From contig NC_019866.2 in NCBI RefSeq assembly GCF_002234675.1, positions 25,138,031 through 25,202,030 of the forward strand: DNA of 64,000 bases. The letters are read 5' to 3'. Origin of the DNA: Oryzias latipes. Its lineage: Eukaryota > Chordata > Actinopteri > Beloniformes > Adrianichthyidae. The position numbers were made by a program, and so were the translations under genes. The notes under the pieces are model-generated. The model was not told the origin of the DNA and did not search any database. It saw only the letters and a list, made by a program, of their open reading frames with translations. Positions 1 to 12,000 of the stretch are shown piece after piece (within the stretch, counting starts at the first letter, position 1; every line of letters starts with the position of its first letter).

Positions 1-10
1 AGAGGCAGAC

Positions 11-73
11 CTGGTTCAGCATGCAGGAGCTCAGGTCTTCAGCCGTGGGTCCACTCAGGCCGCGCTCCTTGTT
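11..73 (-). CDS. abat: abat coding exon 8
   Basis: Encodes residues 181-201, [21 protein letters not shown], matching human SKERGQRG..LETCMINQ. The acceptor is GCTTCAG. The donor GTCTGC is weak, but its position agrees with the family. The next exon lies left of the window. Confidence 0.85.
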
Positions 74-3000
74 CTGAAGCAGAAGCAGAAATGTGTCCGT
101 TACCCCCCTGCAGCCAAACACACGCACGAAGGAGGGGCAAAAACAGACGGTCACATGACCGCAGGTGTTCTCTGGGCTCACTGGGGGTTAGAAACCCAGA
201 CCCATCAACCCAAAGGTGTCAAACTCCAGACGCCTAGAGGGCCGGTGTCAACACACCTGAACCAGGTAATCAGCAGGGAGGGGCTTCTGAAAAACCAGCA
301 GGATTCCTGCCCCCCCTGCATGGACCCGCCAAAACTGAATTTCAATGAAGGCAGAGGTCACGGCAAAAGCTTTTCTGAACCATCATCTAAGCCCTTGATG
401 CCTGATGCTGGGATGTGGGTGACCCCGGAGACAGGAAGTACCAGCACGGACAACCGGTGGGGCCGACGCCCGCTGTAGGTCCCACAACCATTCGGCTGCA
501 ACAACCGTTGGGGGTCCTGGGACGAGTGCTGACCTCACATCATGCGATTGGCTGTCCGGTGGTCTGATGACGTGTCAGACAGTGATTGGTCTGGACAAAT
601 CTGGACCTTCCATGTCTGCAAACACGAAGCTCTGAGACTCCAGCTGTTCTGCTCAGAGACCTGTTAGCTCGTGTGGAGCAGCAGGTTCATTCTAACAGCC
701 ACAGATCTATTTACAAAGTGGGTTGTGGAAAAATCTCTAGAAACACTACAAAGAATAATGTCACTTATGAGGGGAAAGAACTTTAGGTTACAGAAGGAAA
801 CGTGAAATGAAAATATGCAGAGCCCCAGCAGACCTCCACGCTACGTAGTTTGTCCAAGTAGGGCCACCGTAGTGTGACGTTATCCTCAGTGGAAAGGACC
901 CCGAACGGTTATTGCAGGCCGAATGGTTATGGTACTGACACCGGCTGCCGCTGGTCTGATTCTGATCCACTGTAAAAAGGGAAACGGTTCAGCTGACCGG
1001 TGCCAGCAGAGGGCGCTACACCAGAGGCAGCCATGCCTGAGGCTGAACAAACATCAACAGCAGCAGCAACATGAGAGGCAGAGAGGCAGGAGGGTTCGTT
1101 CCTTTAGGCGGCTGGTCTCTGATCCACAGCTGATCCCAGTCCGGACGGGTTCACTCACCCGGTACCAGATGAAAATGGACTTGAAGGCGTTCTCATTGGA
1201 GCACGACCCGCAGGACATCGTCTGGACTCGGCTCATCCCACTGGGGGCCACCTAACAGGAGGGGAGGGGCTTGTCAGACACAAACAATGACACCAACAGA
1301 CGGTCCGTGTGCACGCGTGGCGTTACTAACAGAGAGAAGGCTCTCCGTCACTTTGTCCGGGAAGTTCTCGGGGGGCAGGATTCCCAGGGCGGGGCGATTC
1401 ACAAACGTACTCTGAGGAGACACAGAGCGGTTCACATCTTCATCACACAAAACCGCTTCGACTTCAGGATCCAGGGGTTTTTTCATCAACAGGTAAACTT
1501 AAAAAAAAAAAAAGTTTCTTTCAAAATAATTCCAACGTAAAGAAAAAAAAAAACATCCGTTTAACGTTGAGTCAAACAGTTTAGCTAAAGGAAGGAGAGT
1601 TTAGATGTTTCACATATTTTGTGTTTGTTTCACATAAAACATTAACAGAAACATTGAAGGAGATCATTAAGATAAAAACGGGAGATCAAAGAACTGAATC
1701 TAACGTAACAGCGCGGATGTAAACGGATCCAAAGCAGCAGAAACATTAACTCCAGGATTGAATGTTTCTGCTGCTCTGAGGCTTCTGGAAGTCTGTTCCA
1801 GATCTGTGGAGCATAGAAGCTGAACGCAGCTTCTCCATGTTTGGTTTGGACTCTAGGATCTGAACAAAGATCCAGATGAGCGGCGAGGTCTGGCTGGTTC
1901 ATACAGGGTCATCTTAAAATGTGCCAAAACAATCTTATGGCAGCTTGAAGTATTTAACGTATCAAATAAATCCATGTATGCATTTGACCAATCAGATGGA
2001 CGCCTTCACGCTGTTGACCAATCAGATGGAGCCCTTCCATGTTAGAAGCTCACCTCCCATGTAGACGAGGGTCCTTCAGAGCATAATTTAAGTTATGTTG
2101 AATCTTATTTACATTCAACTGTTGCAGTCAAGTGGAAATGATGAAGTTATATCGTCATTGCGATGTTGATTTTTTGTTTTCCTCGTTTGGTGCGGCCCTA
2201 TTTCAACGAACATAAAGATGTGTGCGTGAGTCTAAGGGGCTCAGGACGAAGCCAGCCCCTGCAGCTGATTTCAAACATGGCAGTGGTGCATGCCTGCACG
2301 CATGCACGCTCTCACCTGCGCAGCCGACCTGCAGTCTGTGCAGACAACCTACCAGATTGTTGGGGTTGGCCATGAGCTTGAGGAGAGCAGGATGGTTGTA
2401 GCCTGGAAAAGACAGAGCAGGGATTTTACGTCTCCAACTGCAGCTTTCTCTGTTCAAGGTGGAGGAACAACCGTCAGCACCTTATTTTTTTAAAAACACG
2501 TGTGTCTGGTGTGCTGAGAAGTCCCCTCAGTCCTGCAGGGAACTCCCTCTGATCTCAGGGTTTATTTCTAGAACACTTCTGTCTGATGAGAAGCCCTGAG
2601 TCCAAATTCTGACTTAAACAGATGTGACGTTCTTACATAAAGCAGTCTGATTCCTGCCTTCACCAGCAGGGGGCAGCATGGCACAAAGAACGTCTGCTGT
2701 GAAAGCGGATCCTCTTATCAATACAGAAGCAGAGTTTTCATGCAGTGTGGACTAAAAAGCTGCTCTGCAGTCGGTCTTATTTCTCTGCTTCACATCAATA
2801 GAATCATCATAAACGTGTCTGAAGACAGAATGACCTAAATCTGTCGCAGCGCAGAGACTCAGACAGGAAACCAGGACCTCTGCACCATAGATGCTTTGCA
2901 TGCCAGTCATTTGAATGCTGGGGGGGCAGTTCTGTCTTCGTCTGCCCTGTCTGCCCTCTGCACCTTCAAACAGTCTGACGTCAGGAAAACTCGCCTTCCC

Positions 3001-6000
3001 TGCTGCTTCTTCAGCTCAGACTCCGCCCACATTGGGGCGTATATGTGGCGTTTGGGTGGGGTCATGGGTGAAGCACGTGAAGACAAAGGAGGAGAAGGAT
3101 TTGAAGTGGTCCTTTGCTGCAACGCGGTTCACTTTCAGACTTTCATGTCTCCTGTACATGCGTGTTCATTCATGTCTCCTGCACATGCGTGTTCATTCAT
3201 GTCTCCTGCACATGCGTGTTCATTCATGTCTCCTGCACATGCGTGTTCATTCATGTCTCCTGTACATGCGTGTTCATTCATGTCTCCTGCACATGCGTGT
3301 TCATTCATGTCTCCTCTACATGCGTGTTCATTCATGTCTCCTGCACATGCGTGTTCATTCATGTCTCCTGCACATGCGTGTTCATTCATGTCTCCTGTAC
3401 ATGCGTGTTCATTCATGTCTCCTGCACATGCGTGTTCATTCATGTCTCCTGTACATGCGTGTTCATTCATGTCTCCTGCACATGCGTGTTCATTCATGTC
3501 TCCTGCACATGCGTGTTCATTCATGTCTCCTGCACATGCGTGTTCATTCATGTCTCCTGTACATGCGTGTTCATTCATGTCTCCTGCACATGCGTGTTCA
3601 TTCATGTCTCCTGTACATGCGTGTTCATTCATGTCTCCTGCACATGCGTGTTCATTCATGTCTCCTGTACATGCGTGTTCATTCATGTCTCCAGCACATG
3701 CGTGTTCATTCATGTCTCCTCTACATGCGTGTTCATTCATGTCTCCTGCACATGCGTGTTCATTCATGTCTCCTGTACATGCGTGTTCATTCATGTCTCC
3801 TGCACATGCGTGTTCATTCATGTCTCCTGCACATGCGTGTTCATTCATGTCTCCTCTACATGCGTGTTCATTCATGTCTCCTCTACATGCGTGTTCATTC
3901 ATGTCTCCTCTACATGCGTGTTCATTCATGTCTCCTCTACATGCGTGTTCATTCATGTCTCCTGTACATGCGTGTTCATTCATGTCTCCTGTACATGCGT
4001 GTTCATTCATGTCTCCTCTACATGCGTGTTCATTCATGTCTCCTGTACATGCGTGTTCATTCATGTCTCCTGCACATGCGTGTTCATTCATGTCTCCTCT
4101 ACATGCGTGTTCATTCATGTCTCCTCTACATGCGTGTTCATTCATGTCTCCTGCACATGCGTGTTCATTCATGTCTCCTGTACATGCGTGTTCATTCATG
4201 TCTCCTGCACATGCGTGTTCATTCATGTCTCCTGTACATGCGTGTTCATTCATGTCCTTTTTCTAGGAAGGTTTAAACAGGACAGAAAAATGTGAAAATC
4301 TTCATCTTATAAAGTGTTGTGAGGAGTTTTACAGCCTTAAAACATCTAGAATTGATGAAAAAAATAAAAACTATACTCAAATGTTCACTATGAAATATAA
4401 CTTTTGTTTTTATTCCAAAACTTGCTGAATTTCACCACTTAAAGTTGAATTAGAGTAAATGCAGCGCTTGTGCGATTCCGGCTTTCTGCGGGATCTGTGA
4501 TGCCGTGGCGGGACGTCCTGATACTGACCAATGGGGATGGAGGAGATCTGGGTGTAGAGGTCCAGCATGCGGTTGCCGTCCACGTCCACCAGGTAGTTTC
4601 CCCTGCTGTCATCGTAGTTGCAGAAGAAATTGACGGCGCCCACGTTCTGCAGAGAAACAGCATCAGCAGACACGGTCCTCAGTCTTGTCTGGGATTGGTC
4701 AAGCTCCCGTGCTGATTTGACAGTGAGCAGAAATGGCGTGTTCTTAGCGTGTGCACGCTCACGGCTCCTCAGCTCAAACGTCCTCCATCACAGCCCACAG
4801 GCGGATCGGTTCAACACTCCTAAATCTTAGTTTTTACAAACTTTTCAGATTCCTTTTCATTCTTTTTCATGTGGATTGAAACGCTCCATCCGCCACGGCG
4901 GCGCTGGAGTCCGTCCCAGAAGACACGAAGCCCCGCCCCACAGCCCCTCCCCACACACCTTTGGATTTGTGATTTATTCCGCTGCTCTAAAGTTCTTTCC
5001 AGGGAATAAAATCCCTCAGATGTTGGACTCTTACATGGCTTTAGAATCAAGACTTCCCCCGGAAACAGTCGTGGTGGTTTAGTTCTCAGACACGGGTTCT
5101 GTTCCAACATACGTGACGTGTTTGGACGGACGCCTTCCGTCTTCAACATGTTGGTTTCTTTAGTCGGTATTTGTTTGTAGAAACCTGAATCAGAGTGTTT
5201 CCAGTTCATTCCTGAGGTTTTTGGGGCGGTGAACCTGCGTGGTAAACGGTCTCAGCCATGTTCGTCACGCCGCTGTCGTGCCCTTGAGCAAAGATTCTGA
5301 CCCAAATGGCTCCTGTGGATTGATTTCTGGTTGTTCTGGGCGGTTTAGATGAGAAACTGTGTGAATGTGTAGAGTTCCCTCTAGAGTTTCAAAAGATCGT
5401 CTTTTCTCTCTAGTCTGGTCTCCAACATTTAATCAGCATCTTTTTCTGTCATAACAGATTTTTGCTTCAGTGAAAAGTCTTCATTTAACTTCATTATCTA
5501 ATGTCAGCATCCCACCATAACATGAAGGTTTGAGTCATTTTTGTGATTTACTCTGCAGGGTTTTCAGTGAACAGCTGTCAGCGCCGTCACACTGAGTGAA
5601 CACTGTCACACTCAGTTGTGTAGTTTTTCTGGAGGGTTGTTGTGTCAAATGTTCCATCTTTAGATGTTTTTGGATCAAAATGCTGTGGAATTAAAAGCTG
5701 ACAGATGATGCTCCTGAATCCGTGTGGAAACAGCATCATCACAAACTAGGAATGCAACACAAAAACGCTTCAGTGGAGAAACACAACAATAAAGGGCTCA
5801 TTGCCTTGTGACTGTGCTCACCTGAATCTCTCCGAGCTGTTTCAGCAGCTCCTGCAAAACAGGAACAAAGTTGGCGGTTTTAGGATATAATCCATAGTCT
5901 GTGTGTGTCTGTGTGCGTGTGCATAGGTCTTTGTGTGTTTTGTTTGTTTAAATGTGTGTGCATAGGTCTCTGTGTGTTGTTTATGTGTCTACGTGTGTGT

Positions 6001-9000
6001 ATAAGACTGTGTGTGTTTTATGTGTTTAAGTGTGTGTGCACAGGTCTTTGTGTGTCTATGTGTGTGTGTATAAGTCTTTGTGTGTTTTTTGTGTGTTTAT
6101 GTGTGTGTGTATAAGTCTTTGTGTCTTTTTTGTGTGTCTGTGTGTGCATAAGTCTTTGTGTGTTTTTTGTGTGTCTATGTGTGTGTGTATAAGTCTTTGT
6201 GTGTCTATGTGTGTGTGCAAAAGTCTTTGTGTGTTTTTTGTGTGTCTATGTGTGTTTGTATAAGTCTTTGTGTGTCTATGTGTGTGTGCATAAGTCTTTC
6301 TGTGTTCTTTGGGTGTTTATGTGCGAGTGCATAGGTCTTTGTGTGTTTTGTGTGTTTAAATGTGCGTGCACAGGTCCTTGTGTGTCTCTACTTGTGTGTG
6401 TGTTACCTGGGAGCGCGGTCCGGGGACGCTGGTCTTCATGGACGGTCCATCGTAGTCAAACTCCACGTGTGTTTTGGCTGCAGTCTTGCTCACAAATCTG
6501 CATCCTGATGGAAAACAACCATGTGGAAGTCACGTGTGGTCATGTGATCACCCGGCTGCAGCGTGCTGGTCATGTGATCACCCGGCTGCAGCGTGCTGGT
6601 CATGTGATCACCTCATGTGATCACCCTGCTGCAGCGTGCTGGTCATGTGATCACCTCATGTGACCACCCTGCTGCAGCGTGCTGGTCATGTGATTACCCT
6701 GCTGCAGTGTGCTGGTCATGTGATCACCTCATGTGATCACCCTGCTGCAGCGTGCTGGTCATGTGATCACCTCATGTGACACCCCTGCTGCAGCGTACTG
6801 GTCATGTGGCCACCATGCTGCAGCGTACTGGTCATGTGATCACCCTGCTGCAGCGTGCTGGTCATGTGATCACCTCATGTGACACCCCTGCTGCAGCGTA
6901 CTGGTCATGTGGCCACCATGCTGCAGCGTACTGGTCATGTGATCACCCTGCTGCAGCGTACTGGTCATGTGGCCACCGTGCTGCAGCGTACTGGTCATGT
7001 GATCACCCTGCTGCAGCGTGCTGGTCATGTGATCACCTCATGTGATCACCCTGCTGCAGCGTACTGGTCATGTGGCCACCGTGCTGCAGCGTACTGGTCA
7101 TGTGACCACCCTGCTGCAGTGTGCTGGTCATGTGATCACCTCATGTGACCACCCTGCTGCAGCGTGCTGGTCATGTGATCACCCTGCTGCAGCGTGCTGG
7201 TCATGTGATCACCTCATGTGATCACCCTGCTGCAGCGTGCTGGTCATGTGACCACCTCATGTGATCACCCGGCTGCAGCGTGCTGGTCATGTGATCACCT
7301 CATGTGATCACCCTGCTGCAGTGTGCTGGTCATGTGACCACCTCATGTGATCACCCGGCTGCAGCGTGCTGGTCATGTGATCACCTCATGTGATCACCCT
7401 GCTGCAGCGTGCTGGTCATGTGACCACCTCATGTGATCACCCTGCTGCAGCGTGCTGGTCATGTGACCACCTCATGTGATCACCCTGCTGCAGCGTGCTG
7501 GTCATGTGACCACCTCATGTGATCACCCTGCTGCAGCGTGCTGGTCATGTGACCACCTCATGTGATCACCCGGCTGCAGCGTGCTGGTCATGTGATCACC
7601 TCATGTGATCACCCGGCTGCAGCGTGCTGGTCATGTGATCACCCGGCTGCAGCGTGCTGGTCATGTGATCACCCGGCTGCAGCGTGCTGGTCATGTGATC
7701 ACCTCATGTGACACCCCTGCTGCAGCGTGCTGGTCATGTGATCACCCTGCTGCAGCGTGCTGGTCATGTGATCACCTCATGTGAACACCCGGCTGCAGCG
7801 TGCTGGTCATGTGATCACCCGGCTGCAGCGTGCTGGTCATGTGATCACCCGGCTGCAGCGTGCTGGTCATGTGATCGCCCGGCTGCAGCGTGCTGGTCAT
7901 GTGATTGCCCTGCTGCAGCGTACTGGTCATGTGACCACCGTGCTGCAGCGTACTGGTCATGTGACCACCGTGCTGCAGCGTACTGGTCATGTGACCACCC
8001 TGCTGCAGCGTGCTGGTCATGTGATCACCCTGCTGCAGTGTGCTGGTCATGTGACCTCTGGAGCATTTCTCTGCAGCGTTCTGGAGCGACCGGGTCACAG
8101 GAGGACGCTCCACCACTGTCAGCTATACACATGAAAACTGCCGTCATTCTGGAGATCTCAGCTCATGCAGAGCGCCTCTCCTCAAAGGTCATGTGACGCC
8201 GCGCCCCCAGAATGATGGCGGCCCACTGACATGTAGATCCCCCCCCAGCAGCTGCTGTGGTCCTGAGCTGTGAGGCTGTCAGGTGACCTTTCAACAGATC
8301 TATCTGAATTATTGATGAGGCTCCTGCTCTTCCTCTGGGTCCTTAAATACACATCAAAGGCTTTGCCAAAGCAGGCGGGGAGGGGGGGGGGGGGTGCTCT
8401 GAACAATCTGCGCTTTCACACATTCCAGGACGGGTCGTCTTTCAGGGGGGGTGTCACAAACTGTGGCTCCCAGAGCTCAGGTCTCTGCTCTGCTTCTTGT
8501 GCGAGTCCCGACACTCGCCGCCAATCAGCCCCGCCCACCCAGACACCTCAGTCCAGTCCGTGGGAAGACTCTGATGGCACACAGTCCAGCTGCAACAGAA
8601 CGTGTCTCTGACTGCTGAGCTGCAGCGGCCTGCAGAGTTCGAGTCCGAGAGCAGAATGAATGAAGACGTTTGAATCAGTCAAAGAGCCAGTGATGAAGAT
8701 GAAGAGCTGCTCCTCTTTCTCTGTTTTGGGTCACATGTTCCTAGGGCGTCTATGCAGACTGTCAGTCATCAGGTTGATCCCATCATAGTAGGTTAGGTTT
8801 GTTAATTCATCGATAAAGCCTTTTGGATAAGAGGTGAAACGTCCAGATGACAGACAGCCCCTAAACCTACTAGTAGGATTCTTCTAGAGTATTTGTTGTT
8901 TTTGTCTTGAAGATGAAGATGTTATTTCCAACCGAGCTACTTCAGAATACTAGTACTTTTTTCACTAGGTATAATTTTACTCTGAATTGAGACAGTTTTG

Positions 9001-12000
9001 CTTGAGTACTATTCATTTAAAGTATAATAATACCCTAACTGGATTTTGATTTTGAGTGCCCCCCCCCTGTTTATAATGCAACTCCAAAGAAGTTACAACA
9101 TCATGGAATAGAGTTTTCTCTTCCATGATTCCATTCAAAAACAACCCGTCATAGAATATAGACTGAAGTTCCACCTTTTAACTGATGCCACGTCCTTTTT
9201 GATGGTTTTCCAATAAATCTGCACCCAGTTTTCAGGACATCACTGTTTTAGTGTGAATTCCTTCACTCTTTAGCGCGTTCACCATTTCTAGTTTGTCTGA
9301 ATCTACAAACCCAAATCCAGAGGGAAATCCAGGAATTTCCCAGAAGTCTCTGCATAAAGCCAGTGTGCATCAACGCTCACTAGATCAGCAAATATGGACC
9401 ACAATGCATTGCACCTGAACAATTTTTTTACACTGAATTAAAAATAACTAAAGTTTTTGGTAAACCCTCCATGTTTTCATCATCAGAACACCGTGGATTG
9501 TCTAAATGCTCGTGAGGAGCTTCTCCAATCCAGGCCACGAGATAATTCTGCACTTTTTTTTAAGAGTTCGGGATTACGGCGGGAACTCGGACACAGCCTT
9601 ACACTAAAGCTAGGTCTGAATTCCCGCCCTAATCCCTAACTAACAACCTATATAGTCTGAGACTATGTAGGGCCCTAAATTTGAAAAGCAATTCAGACAC
9701 TAAGCTCACTACAGTTTTCTAACGGTGGATATTAAAATCTAATTAATATGAGCGTTTTGTGATGATTATTTATGAGTCCACAGTCTTCTGAAGATAAAAA
9801 TGTTGATGGTTTATTTAAAAAATACATTTAAATACATTTTTTTGGGCAAAAATTGTTCAGACGCAATGCATTGTGGTCTAAATTTGCTGATCTAGTGAGC
9901 GTCGATGCACACTGGTTTACTGCAGAGACTTCTGGGAAATTTCTAGGGGACTCGATTGTGGAATTGAAAGCTAGCAGGAAAAGTGTATAGAAAGGGATGA
10001 TGGGATATCAGTGGGGGGGTTACATCCGCGCAAAAAGTCTGACCAAACTCAGAGGTCAATCTCCTGTGAACTCCTGCCGCTCTGCAGAAACTGACAGTTT
10101 GTCCCAATTCCTTCACTATTTGGTGCATTTGTCGTTTTGTGGTGCCGTCCGGATCTACTGTTCCAGATTCATCGACTGAACTCCCGGCACAGGTTTCCCA
10201 CATCCCAGTAAGTTGGCTCAGTCGGGTTCAATGAGGGGAAGACACCCACCCAGAAGACTGTCACTGCGCCCGTCCATAGTCTGGGTACGACACACGCCGA
10301 TCCTTTTGGAAGACGCCCTTAAAGCTGAGACGTTGATGATGAGACGTTGTTTTGCAGCACAGAGCAAAACAACAGGCGGCGTCCGCAGAGCTTCATCCTC
10401 CATTCGGGTTCACTGGAGCCATACCAGCTCCAGTGGCAGGACTACACAATCACACACACACATGAACACCCAGGGCTACTGTAGAGACAGAGGGGGGGCG
10501 CTGGAGTTCCAGGAGGAAACCCAGGAGAACATGCAAACTCAGAAAGAACCCAGCTGGGATTTGAACCAGGACCAGCTCACTATGAGGCAGGAGGGCTAAC
10601 CACTGCACCACCAAAACAAAGTTCTCCCGGAGGACTTCCTGTCTGCTCCATCCTGCCATCCAGGAAGAGCTGAACTACCAGGCGTGACGACCACGTGCAC
10701 AGCAGCATTCTGAGCCGCACGGCGCCCAGAGCAGAGGATCAGACGGCTTTCTCCAACAGCTGCATGGACTGCAGCAACGCTCTGAGGAGGCGGCGCAGCA
10801 CGGCCGGTCTGCAGCCGCCAGCACGGCCGGTCTGCAGCCGCCAGCACGGCCGGTCTGCAGCCGCCAGCACGGCCGGTCTGCAGCCGCCAGCACGGCCGGT
10901 CTGCAGCCGCCAGCACGGCCGGTCTGCAGGCGCCAGCACGGCCGGTCTGCAGGCGCCAGCACGGCCGGTCTGCAGCCGCCAGCACGGCCGGTCTGCAGCC
11001 GCCAGCACGGCCGGTCTGCAGCCGCCAGCACGGCCGGTCTGCAGCCGCCAGCACGGCCGGTCTGCAGCCGCCAGCACGGCCGGTCTGCAGCTGCCAGCAT
11101 CGCATTCACCCACAGGCTGGACCTGGAGCTGGGCGTGTCCTCAGGGAAGCGTCATCAGGGTCACGGCGACATGCAGGCTTCCGATGGGAACTGCAGATGA
11201 CTGAGGGAAGGTCAGAGGTCAGCGTTACCAGACCATGAGGCTGCAAGCTTAGTTTGGTCCAATGAAAGAACAGTAGCAGCTCAAGTCCTCGTCCATCAGT
11301 GAGACCAGGTGGAGAAAACCCCAGTGATCCACTTCAGAGAGGAAACCTTGTTCTCCTCTCTGAGCTGTAGGCTCAGGATGAAGACATTTCTCTGTGTGCT
11401 GCCATCTTTCTACATAAAACTGCAACCAGTTATAATTAGGAATTTCCTTTTTCCCTTTTCTCGGGGTGAAGGAACAAACGGATTCGCTGTGATCCCAAAG
11501 GTGACCCTTCATCGGTCTGAGAAGAGGTTCTGGGCAGCTGGAATCCAAGTCTCCGTCCTCCGAGCTCCGTCTGCAGCCGTGGAGGAGCCGGATCTTTACG
11601 TAACCATGAACGTGGTGCATGAAAAGCAGCTCAGAGGGTAAACTGCTTCCTGGGTCAAAGGTCACTGCTGATGAGGCTGAGAACCGGTTTGATCCCGCTG
11701 GGAGACCGGCCCGGCACGGTCCGGAGCGCCTCCCCTGAGAAGTTCCGTTTCTGTGCGTGTCAGCTCAGGACTGCCGGTTGGGATGGACTGTTCTAGTCTC
11801 ACAGAACCAGAACCAGAACGTTTTGAGCGTTAGGCACAGAACAAACCCGGTCCAGACTCCTGGAACCCTTCATGTGGACCTTAGCGGGTCTGACTGAGAC
11901 GTTCTACAGCTTTAGTCAGCTGAGATGGGTTCTGATAGCAGAATGGACCTCTGACAAAGCTGCAGGGAACCGTCTGCACACACTGATGAGCACGTCCTGT

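Noticed and set aside
2896..4276. Overlapping open frames of 372-456 codons on both strands
   Set aside because: All consist of the 27-bp repeat; the 9-residue periodicity on both strands equals the DNA unit. They lie within an abat intron.
5905..6663. Cys/Val-rich frames with a transmembrane look
   Set aside because: TG-rich tandem DNA next to abat exon 2 read in the wrong strand.
6776..8196. Repetitive frames ([14 protein letters not shown]) of 89-162 codons
   Set aside because: Products of the 30/43-bp minisatellite, with no unique sequence.
10596..11204. Four overlapping frames of 124-169 codons on both strands
   Set aside because: Translation of the 23-bp GC-rich minisatellite.
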